Origin: Azospirillum picis
GTDB lineage: Bacteria; Pseudomonadota; Alphaproteobacteria; Azospirillales; Azospirillaceae
Assembly: GCF_017876115.1 (NCBI RefSeq)
Contig: NZ_JAGINO010000034.1
Coordinates: forward strand, 1 to 58,782
Direction: 5' to 3'
DNA length: 58,782 bases
The notes under the pieces were generated by a model. The model worked only from the letters and a program-made list of their open reading frames with translations. It had not been told where the DNA came from and made no database searches. Made by a program: the position numbers and the translations under genes. Numbering within the stretch: the first letter of the stretch is position 1; every line of letters starts with the position of its first letter. Positions 9,698-18,925 of the stretch are shown piece by piece.

Positions 9698-10837
9698 TCA
9701 ACGCTTGCGGGCCGGCGACAGGTCGGCCTCTGACAGGCCGAGCGAACGCACGTCGTCGGGCAGCCCGGCGCCGGTCGCGAGCCCTGCCGCTACCCTGCCC
9801 ATGGCCGGTGCGGTCTGGATGCCGTAGCCGCCCTGGCCGGCCAGCCAGAAGAAGCCTTCCGCATCGGGGGAGAATCCGACGACCGGCACCTTGTCGGCCA
9901 CGAAGCTGCGCAGGCCGGCCCAGCGATGCGCCAATCTGCGAACGGTGAAGCGCGCGGCTTGTTCCAGCCGGTCCACCGTTTCGGCGACGTCGATGTCCTC
10001 CGGCTGCACGTCGCAGGGGGCGACCGGAGTCTGGTCGGCAGGCGACGCCAGCAGGCGTCCGGCATCGGGCTTGACGTAGAAGGTCTCGGCGATGTCCGTC
10101 ACCATCGGCCAGCCGTCGAGTCCGGCCTTGTCGGCGGGATCGGCGAAGACCGGATCGAAGGTGATGGCGGTGCGCCGCTTCGGCACCAGCCCGACGGTGG
10201 CGACCCCGGCGAGCCTTGCCAGTTCGTCGGCCCAGGCACCGGCGGCGTTGACCACCACCGGGGCGGCGAAGCTGCCGGCCGTGGTGTCGGCGATCCACAG
10301 ACCGTCGCGGTGCGCCAGCGCGCGCACCTCGGCATCGGTGGCGACCCGGCCGCCGCGCGCCTTCAGCCCGCGCAGATATCCCTGGTGCAGCGCATGGACG
10401 TCGATGTCGCGGGCATCGGGCTCCCACACGCCGCCGACGGCGTAATCGGCCCGCAGGAAGGGCGCGCGGTCCAGCACCCTGGCGCGGTCCCAGCGCTCGA
10501 CCGACGGGGTGAGGCGGCGTCCCTGCTCGAACTCCTCGTCCAGCCTTGCGGCCTCATGGTCGCGTCCGATGATCAGCACGCCGCGCGGCGTCAGCAGCGG
10601 GTGCTCGGCGAAGCCGGCGGGAGGGCGGGTGTAGAAGTCCCAACTCGCCACCGTCAGGGCGCGGATCGGTGCCGGGCCATAGGTCTGGGTATAGAGCGCC
10701 GCCGACCGGCCGGTCGAATGGTATCCGGGCTGCGATTCACGCTCCAGCACCAGGACCGTTCCTTTCGCCGCCAACTCATAGGCGGCCGATGCTCCGGCGA
10801 TGCCGGCACCGACCACCAGGAAATCAACGCGCTCCAT
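9698..10837 (-). CDS. DauA-like FAD-dependent D-amino acid dehydrogenase
   Basis: A 379-residue flavoprotein of the DAO/glycine oxidase fold. The ADP-binding GAGIAGAS begins at residue 10 and ERESQPGYHSTGRSAA is the FAD-contact segment. LHQGYLRGL, VNAAGAWADEL and the C-terminal WLAGQGGYGIQTAPAMG follow. From memory, the overall pattern is strikingly close to Pseudomonas aeruginosa D-arginine dehydrogenase DauA, including Tyr53. Position 87, which I recall as the Glu that selects basic substrates, is Val here, and position 48 is Leu rather than His. Oxidation of D-amino acids is therefore likely, with a neutral or hydrophobic side chain preferred. It lies just downstream of the DUF1194 gene on the same strand. 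Confidence 0.8.
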   Translation of the reverse strand: MERVDFLVVGAGIAGASAAYELAAKGTVLVLERESQPGYHSTGRSAALYTQTYGPAPIRALTVASWDFYTRPPAGFAEHPLLTPRGVLIIGRDHEAARLDEEFEQGRRLTPSVERWDRARVLDRAPFLRADYAVGGVWEPDARDIDVHALHQGYLRGLKARGGRVATDAEVRALAHRDGLWIADTTAGSFAAPVVVNAAGAWADELARLAGVATVGLVPKRRTAITFDPVFADPADKAGLDGWPMVTDIAETFYVKPDAGRLLASPADQTPVAPCDVQPEDIDVAETVDRLEQAARFTVRRLAHRWAGLRSFVADKVPVVGFSPDAEGFFWLAGQGGYGIQTAPAMGRVAAGLATGAGLPDDVRSLGLSEADLSPARKR

Positions 10838-10869
10838 GCTTCTTGCTCCTCAGACCCTTCATCGCCCGC

Positions 10870-11613
10870 TCATGGAACGGCGGCGCTTGCGCCCGGCATG
10901 TGATCCGGAAGTGCCACCATTTCAAGGATCAGCTTCTGCCGCAGCGCGGCGACGAAGCTGTCGCGGTCCATGGCCCCTTTGACGAAGCTGCCCGGCCCGC
11001 CGATCACCGACTCCTCGAAATACTCTTCCAGCCAGGGAAATTCGTCGAGGATGGCGAGGCCGTTGACGACGATGCCACGCTTCGTCACCCGGTCGCGGGC
11101 TGTCGCCGGATCGATTCCGGCGTTCGAGAAGCCGTTGGAGACCAGATCGATGACCCGTCGCGGCGCCGATCCGCCATGGTCGAACAGTGCGGCGGCGTCC
11201 TCGATCGCCGCGCCGATGGCGGTCGAGTCGCCCTGGAACCCGCGGGGCAGGGCATCGATGCCGTCGGCGAAGCGCGAGGCGTCCTCCGGCCGCTTGAGGC
11301 TCGTCCAGGGGATCAGCACCCTGAGGCTGTGCGGGCCGGAGTAGGCGGCGAGGGTGACCAGCGCATGGGCGGCGGCCAGCGCCTCCGCCACCGCTGGGTC
11401 GCGGAAGGCGGCGGCATGCCCCTGCAACTGGAATTCGAGGTCACCGGTGGTGATCGAGGCCGATCCGTCGAGCGCCAGCACCAGGGCCACGCCGGCAGGG
11501 CCGGCTTCTCCGGCCTGCCGCGGCGGTGCTGCCCGCGGGGCCGTGCAGGGGAGCGCCAGGAGCACGAGCAGCGCCAGGGCATACAGCAGGGTGCGCGGCA
11601 TTCGGCTTCCCAT
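10870..11613 (-). CDS. DUF1194 (VWA-like) exported protein
   Basis: A 247-residue protein with a signal peptide (LLYALALLVLLALP, cleavage near PRAA). The rest is a von Willebrand A-like domain of the DUF1194 family. A DGSASI MIDAS-like loop is visible in VLALDGSASITTGDL, followed by a TAIGAAIEDAAALF helix and VIDLVSNGFSN. Its ATG lies five bases past the mutY stop, so translation is probably coupled to mutY; an internal ATG twelve bases later is an alternative start. The biochemical role of DUF1194 proteins is not established. Confidence 0.85.
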   Translation of the reverse strand: MGSRMPRTLLYALALLVLLALPCTAPRAAPPRQAGEAGPAGVALVLALDGSASITTGDLEFQLQGHAAAFRDPAVAEALAAAHALVTLAAYSGPHSLRVLIPWTSLKRPEDASRFADGIDALPRGFQGDSTAIGAAIEDAAALFDHGGSAPRRVIDLVSNGFSNAGIDPATARDRVTKRGIVVNGLAILDEFPWLEEYFEESVIGGPGSFVKGAMDRDSFVAALRQKLILEMVALPDHMPGASAAVP

Positions 11614-11617
11614 TCCG

Positions 11618-12676
11618 TCACACGGTCTTCAGGGCGTGGCGCACCACCTTCACCATCACCGACGGCAGGGCTTGGTCGCCCAGCCGGTCAACCGGCACCC
11701 AGGTGCCGGCCGCCGACTGCCAGCCGGTGCCCGCAACGGCGGCGACCACCTCAAGCTCCAGGTGAAAATGGGTGAATGTGTGGCGGACAAGCCCCGGCAG
11801 GCGGCGCCAGCGGGCGGGAAGCGGCTGCTGCGCCGCCACCGCCGCATCGTCCGGCGCCTCCTGTTCCCAGCGGGTGGAGGGCACCTCGGCCATTCCGCCC
11901 AGCAATCCCTCCTCCGCCCGGCGTCGCAGCAGCACCGCACCGTCCGGGTTCAGCACCCAGTAGGCGACGCCACGCCGGGTCGGCTTCTCCGCCTTGGCCA
12001 GCTTGCGCGGCAAGGTCTCGGCGATGCCGGCGGCGCGCGCCCGGCAGAACTCCGACCAGGGGCAGAGCATGCATTTGGGCTTGCGTGGGGTGCAGACGGT
12101 GGCGCCGAGGTCCATCATCGCCTGCGCATAGTCGCCGGGGCGTTCGTCCGGCGTCAGGGTGGCGGCGAGGCGGCGCAGGGTGGGCTTGGCGGCCGGCATC
12201 GGCTCTTCCACCGCGAAGATGCGGGCGATCACCCGCTCCACGTTCCCGTCCACCACGGTGGCCTTGCGGCCGAAGGCGATGGCGGTGATGGCGGCGGCGG
12301 TGTAGGCACCGACGCCCGGCAGCTCCAGCAGGTCCGCCTCCGTCGCCGGGAAGCGTCCGCCGTGGGCCTCGGCGACCACGCGGGCGCATTTGTGGAGGTT
12401 GCGCGCCCGCGCGTAGTAGCCGAGCCCGGCCCAGGCCACCAGCACGTCGTCGAGCGGCGCGTCGGCCAGCGCCCGGACCGTCGGCCAACGGTCGGTGAAG
12501 GTGCGGAAATAGGGGGCTGCCGCCGGCACCGTGGTCTGCTGCAGCATGATCTCCGACAGCCAGACGCGGTAGGGGTCGGCGGTCTCGCCGGGTTTGGCGC
12601 GCCAGGGCAGGTCGCGGCGGTGGCGGTCGTACCAGGACAACAGCCGCCGGGCGGCCTCGGTCTTTTCAGGAATCAT
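11618..12676 (-). CDS. mutY: A/G-specific adenine DNA glycosylase
   Basis: Removes adenine mispaired with 8-oxoguanine in the base-excision repair GO system. Of 352 residues, the first 220 form the HhH-GPD domain. Glu42 is the catalytic residue in SEIMLQQT, and the helix-hairpin-helix LPGVGAYTA is followed by Asp143 in VVDGNVERV. The iron-sulfur loop has the spacing C-x6-C-x2-C-x5-C (CTPRKPKCMLCPWSEFC). The C-terminal half is the NUDIX-like 8-oxoG-reading domain. The frame is open further upstream, but the ATG at 12676 starts where MutY proteins normally start. First gene of a minus-strand run with DUF1194 and the oxidoreductase. Confidence 0.96.
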   Translation of the reverse strand: MIPEKTEAARRLLSWYDRHRRDLPWRAKPGETADPYRVWLSEIMLQQTTVPAAAPYFRTFTDRWPTVRALADAPLDDVLVAWAGLGYYARARNLHKCARVVAEAHGGRFPATEADLLELPGVGAYTAAAITAIAFGRKATVVDGNVERVIARIFAVEEPMPAAKPTLRRLAATLTPDERPGDYAQAMMDLGATVCTPRKPKCMLCPWSEFCRARAAGIAETLPRKLAKAEKPTRRGVAYWVLNPDGAVLLRRRAEEGLLGGMAEVPSTRWEQEAPDDAAVAAQQPLPARWRRLPGLVRHTFTHFHLELEVVAAVAGTGWQSAAGTWVPVDRLGDQALPSVMVKVVRHALKTV

Positions 12677-12831
12677 GGTGGGGAAGAAATAGAGGGTCCG
12701 GCGCGTCTGGGGAAGAGCGGGGCGGGACCCTGTGCAGGGCGCCACGCTTGCGCTAGGGTGCCGCCACACCACATGACCCGGAAACCGGCTCCCGGAAAAG
12801 ACCGGGGACCGAACAGGAGTGATCGCAGAGC

Positions 12832-13305
12832 ATGACCGGACCGCGTCGCATCGGCCAATCCGTTCCGGAGGTCGCCGGCAAGGTGCTGGGCAAGCGCGGG
12901 CTTGCCTTCGGCGCGCTGATCACCGACTGGCCGTCGATCGTCGGCCACCAGCTTTCGCTGCGCACCGCTCCCGACAAGCTGAGCTTTCCCCGCGGCAAGC
13001 GCGAGGAGGCGACCCTGCACATCCGTGCCATGGGCGCCATCGCGCTGGAACTGCAGCATCTGGAACCGCAGATCATCGAGCGCATCAACAGCTTCTTCGG
13101 CTACCGCGCCGTCGCGAAGATCAAGCTGGTCCATGCCGCCCTGCCGTCGGCACCGTCGCCGGTGGTGCGTCCGCGCACCCTGACGATGGACGAGGAGATC
13201 ACCGTCACCACCACGACCTCGGCCGTCGAGGACGAGGAGCTGCGCGCCACGCTGGAGCGTTTCGGCCGTTCGCTGCTCGCCCGCCCGAAACGGGCGGCAC
13301 GGTGA
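12832..13305 (+). CDS. DUF721 / DciA-family protein
   Basis: A 157-residue basic protein. The N-terminal 100 residues match the DUF721 pattern: I...WPSIVG...A..TAPDKLSF, then TLHIRAMGAIALELQHLEPQ and ERINSFFGYRAVAKIKL. DciA, the founding characterised member, interacts with the replicative helicase DnaB and replaces DnaC-type loaders in most bacteria. The C-terminal 45 residues are acidic and then basic, and look disordered. It is transcribed divergently from mutY and sits 88 bases before the DsbA gene, a placement common in alphaproteobacteria. Family assignment is good; the helicase role is inferred from DciA. Confidence 0.85.
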   Translation: MTGPRRIGQSVPEVAGKVLGKRGLAFGALITDWPSIVGHQLSLRTAPDKLSFPRGKREEATLHIRAMGAIALELQHLEPQIIERINSFFGYRAVAKIKLVHAALPSAPSPVVRPRTLTMDEEITVTTTTSAVEDEELRATLERFGRSLLARPKRAAR

Positions 13306-13393
13306 CGCGTGCGCTTTTTTTCCACCGGCCCGGTGCTGGACGCCCCGGGCCGTCCCTGTCTATAGATCAACATCTGGTAGGAATGAGGGCAAA

Positions 13394-14041
13394 GTGAACC
13401 GCAAAATTCTGGGCCTCGCCGGGCTGCTCGCCATCGGATTCACCGCCGCGTTCGGCACCGCCATGACGGCGGCGCCCGGCGCGGCCCGCGCCGCGGCCGA
13501 ACTGCCGCCGTTGTCCGAGTTGATGGCCGACCGCGTCCTGGGCGATCCGAAGGCGCCGGTGACGATCCTCGACTATTCGTCGATGACCTGCCCGCACTGC
13601 GCCCACTTCCACACCGACATCCTGCCGAAGATCAAGGAAGCCTACATCGACACCGGCAAGGCCAAGCTGATCTTCCGCGACTTCCCCTTCGACCAGGCCG
13701 CGCTGCAGGCCAGCATGCTGGCACATTGCGCCCCGGCCGAGCGCTACTATCCGCTGACCGACGTGCTGTTCAAGAGCCAGTCGACCTGGAGCCGCGCCGC
13801 CGATCCCGGCAAGGCGCTGGCCCAGTACGGCAAGCTGGCGGGCATGAGCCAGGACACCATCGACGCCTGCCTCGCCAGCAAGGAGCTGGCCGACGCCATC
13901 CTGAACAGCCGCCTCACCGGCCAGAACCAGTACAAGGTGGAGGCCACCCCGACCTTCATCCTGAACGACGGCAAGGAGCGGGTGGAAGGCGCCCAGCCCT
14001 TCGAGGAGTTCGCCAAGAAGATCGACGCGCTGCTGAAGTAA
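13394..14041 (+). CDS. DsbA-family thiol:disulfide oxidoreductase
   Basis: A 215-residue exported thioredoxin-fold protein. The signal peptide spans residues 1-34 (LAGLLAIGFTAAFG, cleavage after ARA-AA). The active site is Cys66-Pro-His-Cys69 in SMTCPHCAHFH, and the cis-Pro segment is VEATPTFIL near the end. The DsbA helical insert carries two more cysteines. The start codon is GTG with GAGGG upstream. It belongs to the thioredoxin_4 type (DsbA/BdbD-like) and would form or shuffle disulfides in the periplasm. The gene is followed by a palindromic intergenic element and then smc. Confidence 0.9.
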   Translation: MNRKILGLAGLLAIGFTAAFGTAMTAAPGAARAAAELPPLSELMADRVLGDPKAPVTILDYSSMTCPHCAHFHTDILPKIKEAYIDTGKAKLIFRDFPFDQAALQASMLAHCAPAERYYPLTDVLFKSQSTWSRAADPGKALAQYGKLAGMSQDTIDACLASKELADAILNSRLTGQNQYKVEATPTFILNDGKERVEGAQPFEEFAKKIDALLK

Positions 14042-14044
14042 GGT

Positions 14045-14118
14045 ATACCCCCCTCCTAACCTCCCCCGCTCTCGGCGGACCGAAGGTCCGTCCGATCGCG
14101 GGAGAGGTTAGGGGGGCA
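14045..14118. repeat. Intergenic palindromic repeat element, copy 1
   Basis: The sequence begins CCCCCCTCCTAACCTCCCCC and ends in its approximate inverse (GGGAGAGGTTAGGGGGGC), with an inner hairpin CGGACC-gaa-GGTCCG. Closely similar blocks occur near 41870-41975 and 53355-53521. Here it separates dsbA and smc and could also end dsbA transcription. Confidence 0.8.
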
Positions 14119-14168
14119 ACATCTCCCGCACCGATCCCAAGTTCAGTATACCAAAGGTCTTCTCTCCA

Positions 14169-17100
14169 GTGCAGTTCACGCGTCTCCGCCTGTCGGGCTT
14201 CAAGTCTTTCGTCGATGCCACCGAACTGGTCATCGAACCCGGCATGACCGGGATCGTCGGCCCCAACGGCTGCGGCAAGTCCAACCTGGTGGAGGCGCTG
14301 CGCTGGGTGATGGGGGAGACCTCGGCCAAGCGCATGCGCGGCGACGACATGGACGACGTCATCTTCGGCGGCACCTCCAGCCGCCCGGCCCGCAATCTGG
14401 GCGAGGTGACGCTGGCGGTCGACAACCGCTCGCGCACCGCTCCGGCCGGTTTCAACGAACAGGACGAGCTGGAGATCACCCGGCGCATCGAACGCGGCTC
14501 CGGCTCCGACTACCGGATCAACGGCAAGCTGGTGCGGGCGCGCGACGTGCAACTTCTGTTCGCCGACAACGCCTCGGGTGCCGGCTCGCCGGCGCTGGTC
14601 AGCCAGGGCAAGGTGGCGCAGATCATCGCCGCCAAGCCGCAGGAGCGCCGCGCCCTTCTCGAGGAAGCCGCCGGCATCACCGGCCTGCATTCCCGGCGGC
14701 ACGAGGCCGAACTGCGGCTGAAGGCGGCCGAGAGCAACCTGACCCGTCTCGACGACGTGATCGCGGCGATGGACGGCCAGTTGAACAGCCTGAAGAAGCA
14801 GGCGCGGCAGGCCGCCCGCTATCGCAGCCTCTCCGAACAGATCCGCAGGACCGAGGCGGTACTGTGGCACTTGCGCTGGATCGCGGCGCAGGAGGAGCAC
14901 AGCCGCGCCCGCACCGCCTTCGCCGCTGCCGAGGCCGCGGTGCGCGACCGCATGCTGTCGGTCAACCAGCTCGTTGCCCGGCGGGCCGAGGCCGCCGCCG
15001 GCCTGCCGGACAAGCGCCAGGATGAAACGCGGGCCGCCGCCGGCCTGCAGCGGCTGGTGATCGCCCGCGAGCAGCTCGATGCCGAGGAAAAACGCGTCAC
15101 CGAGCAGCGGCAGGCGCTGGAGTCGCGGCTGCGCCAGATCGCCGGCGACCTCGGTCGCGAGGAGGCGCTGGCCGCCGATGCCGGCGAGGCGCTGGCCCGG
15201 CTGATCGCCGAGCGTGAGGCACTGCTGGCCGCCCAGGCCGACGAGGAGGTGCTGGAGGAGGCCGCCGGCGAGGCGCTGGCCGAGGCGCGCGAACGGGTCG
15301 ACGTGCTCGACCGGGAGTTGATCCGGCTCACGGAGGCGGTTGCCGCCGACGAAGCACGTCGTGCCGCCACCGAGCGCCAGGCGGCCGAGCTGGAGACGCG
15401 TGCCGCCGGGCTTGCGAAACGGCTGGCCGAGCAGCAGGCGCAGCGTGCCGCCCTGGAGGCCGAGATCGCCGCCAGCGCCGACCTGTCGGATGCCGAACTG
15501 GCGGTGGAGCTCGCCGAGCAGAGGTTGGAGCAGGCGCGCGAGGCTGCGGAGGTCGCCGAGCACGCCAAGGCGGAGGCCGAGCCGGCCCAGTCGCGGGCGC
15601 GCGAGGCATTGTCGGCGGCGGAGTCGGCCCGCGCCAGGTTGCGCGCCGAGGAAAGTGCGCTCGCCGAACTGCTGGAGGCGGGATCCGGCGGGCAATTCCC
15701 GCCGCTGGTCGATGCCGTGGCGGTGACCCCCGGGTACGAGGGCGCCCTGGCCGCCGCGCTCGGCGACGCCCTGACGGCGTCGCTCGACGGCGCAGCCCCC
15801 CTGCATTGGCGGGACCTGCCGGCCTATGGCAGCATTGCGCCGCTTCCGGCGGGCACCGAGCCGTTGACCGGCCATGTGGAGGGGCCTGCAGCGGCATCGC
15901 GGGCGCTCGCCCACATCGGGGTGGTCGCCGATGCCGACGCCGGATCGGCGCTTGCGCCGGCCTTGGCGCCCGGACAGATCCTCGTCAGCCGCGACGGCGG
16001 CGCCTGGCGCTGGGACGGGCTGACCATGCAGGCGGGCACGCCGACGCCCGCCGCGGTGCGGCTGAAGCAGCGCAACCGGCTTGCCGAACTGCGGGGCGAC
16101 CTGGAACTGGCCGAGGACCGCGTCGAGCGCTGCCGGGAAGCGCTCGACGCCGCCAGGCTGGCGGTCGAGGCTGCCGTCCAGGCCGACCGCCGTGCCCGCG
16201 AGGCGGTGCGCGACGGCTTCTCCGCCTTGAACGTCGCGCGTGAGCGGCACGCCAAGCTGGCGCGCCAGGCCGACGCCGCCTCCACCCGCCTTGCCGCGCT
16301 GGCGGAGGCGGTGGAGCGGCTGGCCATCGACGAGCGCGAGGCCGCCGCCCGGCGCGACGAGGCGCTGGACCTGCTGGCGTCCCTGCCCGATCCCCGCGAA
16401 GGGCGGGAGCAGGTGAGCGATCGACGGGCGGCGCTGGCCGACCGGCGCGCGGCGTTGGCGGACCGGCAGAACGCGCTCGACCGGCTGACCCGCGAGGCCC
16501 AGGCACGCCGCCAGCGGCTCGCCGCCATCCAGGACGAGACCGCGTCGTGGGACACCCGGTCGGCGGGAGCCGGCGGGCGGGTGGCCGAACTGCGCCGGCG
16601 CGCCGAGGAGGCGGACGGCGAGCTTGCCGGACTGTCCGGCCGCCCGGCGGCGATCGCCACCGAACGGCAGGACCTGCTCGACCGCATCGCCGCCGCCGAA
16701 CGCGACCGCAAGCGGGCGGCCGACGCGCTGGCCGAAGCGGAGGCGTGGCTGGCCGGGACCGAGCGGGCACTGCATGACGCGGAGGCGGCGCTGTCCGATG
16801 GGCGCGAAGCCCGCGCCCGTGCCGAGGCCGCGGTTTCCGCCGCCGTCCAGCAGGAACGCACCCTGACCGAGCGGATCGCCGAGCGCCTGGACTGCCGGCC
16901 GGAGGACACCCGCGCCGCCGCCGAGCTCGCGGACGGCGAGACGCTGCCCGATGCCGCTTCCGTGGAGGAGCGGCTGGACAAGCTGACGCGCGAGCGGGAA
17001 GGCATGGGGCCGGTCAACCTGCGGGCCGAGATCGAGGCGGCCGAGCTGGACAGCCAGATCGCCGGCCTGCAGGGCGAGCGCGAGGACCTGACCGCCGCCA

Positions 17101-17630
17101 TCGCCCGGCTGCGCCACGGCATCTCCAGCCTGAACCGCGAGGCAAGAGAGCGGCTGGTCGCCAGCTTCGACGTGGTCAACCGCGATTTCCAGGACCTGTT
17201 CACCCGCCTGTTCGGTGGCGGCAGCGCGCATCTGGAACTGGTCAACGCCGAGGATCCGCTGAATGCCGGGCTGGAGATCTATGCCAGCCCGCCGGGCAAG
17301 AAGCTGCAGGTCCTGTCGCTGCTGTCGGGCGGCGAGCAGGCGCTGACCGCGCTGTCGCTGCTGTTCGCCGTCTTCCGCTCCAACCCGGCGCCGATCTGCG
17401 TGCTCGACGAGGTGGACGCGCCGCTCGACGAGGCGAATGTCGGCCGCTTCTGCGACCTGGTGGAGGACATCGCCCGCCAGGGGGATACGCGTTTCCTGAT
17501 CATCACCCATCATCGCCTGACCATGGCCCGCGTCGACCGCCTGTTCGGCGTCACCATGGTCGAACGCGGCATCTCGCAACTGGTTAGCGTCGACCTCAGC
17601 CTGGCGGAGGAGTTGCGCGGAGTGGCGTGA
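14169..17630 (+). CDS. smc: Chromosome segregation protein SMC
   Basis: A 1153-residue condensin ATPase. The N-terminal Walker A is GPNGCGKSN at residues 31-39, and a Q-loop region follows. There are two long Ala/Glu/Arg-rich coiled coils on either side of a hinge, at roughly residues 500-640 where the heptads break (QFPPLVDAVAV onward). The C-terminal head has the ABC signature LLSGGEQALTALSLLFA and the Walker B VLDEVDAPLDEAN. The start is GTG. It forms the MukBEF-like SMC-ScpAB complex with the ScpA and ScpB encoded at 35519-37049. No operon partner is adjacent on the same strand within 50 bases. Confidence 0.97.
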   Translation: MQFTRLRLSGFKSFVDATELVIEPGMTGIVGPNGCGKSNLVEALRWVMGETSAKRMRGDDMDDVIFGGTSSRPARNLGEVTLAVDNRSRTAPAGFNEQDELEITRRIERGSGSDYRINGKLVRARDVQLLFADNASGAGSPALVSQGKVAQIIAAKPQERRALLEEAAGITGLHSRRHEAELRLKAAESNLTRLDDVIAAMDGQLNSLKKQARQAARYRSLSEQIRRTEAVLWHLRWIAAQEEHSRARTAFAAAEAAVRDRMLSVNQLVARRAEAAAGLPDKRQDETRAAAGLQRLVIAREQLDAEEKRVTEQRQALESRLRQIAGDLGREEALAADAGEALARLIAEREALLAAQADEEVLEEAAGEALAEARERVDVLDRELIRLTEAVAADEARRAATERQAAELETRAAGLAKRLAEQQAQRAALEAEIAASADLSDAELAVELAEQRLEQAREAAEVAEHAKAEAEPAQSRAREALSAAESARARLRAEESALAELLEAGSGGQFPPLVDAVAVTPGYEGALAAALGDALTASLDGAAPLHWRDLPAYGSIAPLPAGTEPLTGHVEGPAAASRALAHIGVVADADAGSALAPALAPGQILVSRDGGAWRWDGLTMQAGTPTPAAVRLKQRNRLAELRGDLELAEDRVERCREALDAARLAVEAAVQADRRAREAVRDGFSALNVARERHAKLARQADAASTRLAALAEAVERLAIDEREAAARRDEALDLLASLPDPREGREQVSDRRAALADRRAALADRQNALDRLTREAQARRQRLAAIQDETASWDTRSAGAGGRVAELRRRAEEADGELAGLSGRPAAIATERQDLLDRIAAAERDRKRAADALAEAEAWLAGTERALHDAEAALSDGREARARAEAAVSAAVQQERTLTERIAERLDCRPEDTRAAAELADGETLPDAASVEERLDKLTREREGMGPVNLRAEIEAAELDSQIAGLQGEREDLTAAIARLRHGISSLNREARERLVASFDVVNRDFQDLFTRLFGGGSAHLELVNAEDPLNAGLEIYASPPGKKLQVLSLLSGGEQALTALSLLFAVFRSNPAPICVLDEVDAPLDEANVGRFCDLVEDIARQGDTRFLIITHHRLTMARVDRLFGVTMVERGISQLVSVDLSLAEELRGVA

Positions 17631-17738
17631 CGGCCGTCTCCGGGCGCGCCGGTCTGACCTGCGGTTGCGGCATTGGGTCGCGCCGGCATTTGCCCATAAT
17701 GTGGGCAGCCTTTCCCATAGCCATCGCGATCCGCCGCC

Positions 17739-18746
17739 ATGACCGACGCCGACTCCGCCGAGCTGCTGCCCGCCGAGGCCGATTCGGTCCCCTATGCCGT
17801 CGGCTGCTTCCTGGGTGCCATCCTGCTGTTCGCGGCGATGGACACGCTGATCAAGCTGCTGACCGCCGATTACCCGGTGCCGCAGTTGATGTTCGTGCGC
17901 TCGCTGGTCGCCTTCCTGCTGGTCGGCGGCTACACCCTGGTGCGCGGCGGCGGGCTGGCGGCGATGCGGACGCGGCGGCCCTGGGGCCATGTCTGGCGGG
18001 CCTTCGCCGGTCTGATCTCCATGGGATGCTTCTTCTACGCCTTCCGCGAGCTGCCGCTGGCCGAGGTCTATGTGCTGAGCTTCGCCGGCCCGCTGTTCAT
18101 TACCGCGCTGTCGGGGCCGCTGCTGGGCGAGCCGGTCGGCTGGCGGCGCTGGGCGGCGGTGGTCGTCGGGTTCGGCGGGGTGGTGGTGATGGCGCAGCCG
18201 TCGGCCGGGGCGCCGCTGGTGCCGGTGCTGGTCGGGCTGGTGGCGGCGCTGTTCTATGCGCTGGCCGCGCTCGCCGTGCGCGGCCTGTCGCGGACCGAGA
18301 CCAGCGTGTCCATCGTCCTCTACCTGCTGCTGACGACCACGGTGGTCAGCGGTGCGATTGCGGTCCCGGTTTGGACCGCACCGTCCGCCGCCGCGCTGGG
18401 CCTGATGGCGCTGGTGGGGACGCTGGGCGCCGGGGCGCAGGTGCTGCTGACCCAGGCCTTCCGCCGGGCGCCGCCGTCGGTGGTGGCGCCGTTCGAGTAC
18501 ACCGGCATGGTCTGGGCCAGCCTGTTCGGCTGGATGGTGTTCGGCGACCTGCCGACGGTGCCGGTGCTGGCCGGCGCCATGGTCATCATCGGCAGCGGCC
18601 TCTACATCCTGCATCGTGAAACGGTGGTGGCGCGGCGGCGGTTAGGTGGGCGGCAGGGTGGGCGGCTGGGGCATCGCATATGGCTCCCTCTCCCGCCCCG
18701 GGAGAGGGAAGGGGCCCATGCGGAGCATGGGAAGGGTGAGGGGTGA
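17739..18746 (+). CDS. DMT-superfamily (EamA) transporter
   Basis: A 335-residue inner-membrane protein with ten predicted helices arranged as two EamA repeats. The first runs about residues 18-150 (AILLFAAMDTLIKLL, PVPQLMFVRSLVAFLLVGGY, ELPLAEVYVLSFAGPLF). The second runs 160-290 and ends with GAMVIIGSGLYILHRE. Members export or import metabolites such as amino acids, nucleobases or S-adenosylmethionine; the substrate cannot be predicted. The last 25 residues (GHRIWLPLPPREREG...) are encoded by the left arm of a large inverted repeat and are probably not part of the ancestral protein, which would end shortly after the tenth helix. Confidence 0.88.
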   Translation: MTDADSAELLPAEADSVPYAVGCFLGAILLFAAMDTLIKLLTADYPVPQLMFVRSLVAFLLVGGYTLVRGGGLAAMRTRRPWGHVWRAFAGLISMGCFFYAFRELPLAEVYVLSFAGPLFITALSGPLLGEPVGWRRWAAVVVGFGGVVVMAQPSAGAPLVPVLVGLVAALFYALAALAVRGLSRTETSVSIVLYLLLTTTVVSGAIAVPVWTAPSAAALGLMALVGTLGAGAQVLLTQAFRRAPPSVVAPFEYTGMVWASLFGWMVFGDLPTVPVLAGAMVIIGSGLYILHRETVVARRRLGGRQGGRLGHRIWLPLPPREREGAHAEHGKGEG

Positions 18747-18856
18747 TCCAAGAAACCTTGGGGTTCTAGCGTCTTGGGCCACCCCTCACCCTCCCCACTT
18801 CGTGGGTCCCCTCCCTCTCCCGGGGCGGGAGAGGGCGATGATCGCCATATGCGACG
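18671..18856. repeat. Large imperfect inverted repeat (about 75-bp arms)
   Basis: The left arm (18671-18757) and right arm (18771-18856) are near reverse complements. Both contain CGCATATGG, then CTCTCCCGCCCCGGGAGAGG, then a purine tract ending GAAGGGTGAGGGGTG or its equivalent. The short centre falls around 18764. Transcribed, it would form one very long hairpin that could terminate the transporter mRNA before the riboswitch. The left arm overlaps the end of the transporter frame. Confidence 0.85.
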
Positions 18857-18925
18857 CCCCCTGTGGGCGGGCGGCTGGGCGCTTGACAGGAGCGGCGGGC
18901 CGGCTCCACTCTCGCCGCTCGTTGA

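Noticed and set aside
13956..18614. Minus-strand open frame of over 1500 codons opposite smc and the transporter gene
   Set aside because: The complementary strand of Ala/Arg/Glu-rich, GC-biased coding DNA has few stops. The translation is low in complexity (Gln, Arg, Gly, His) and has no family motif, while the plus strand encodes a textbook SMC.
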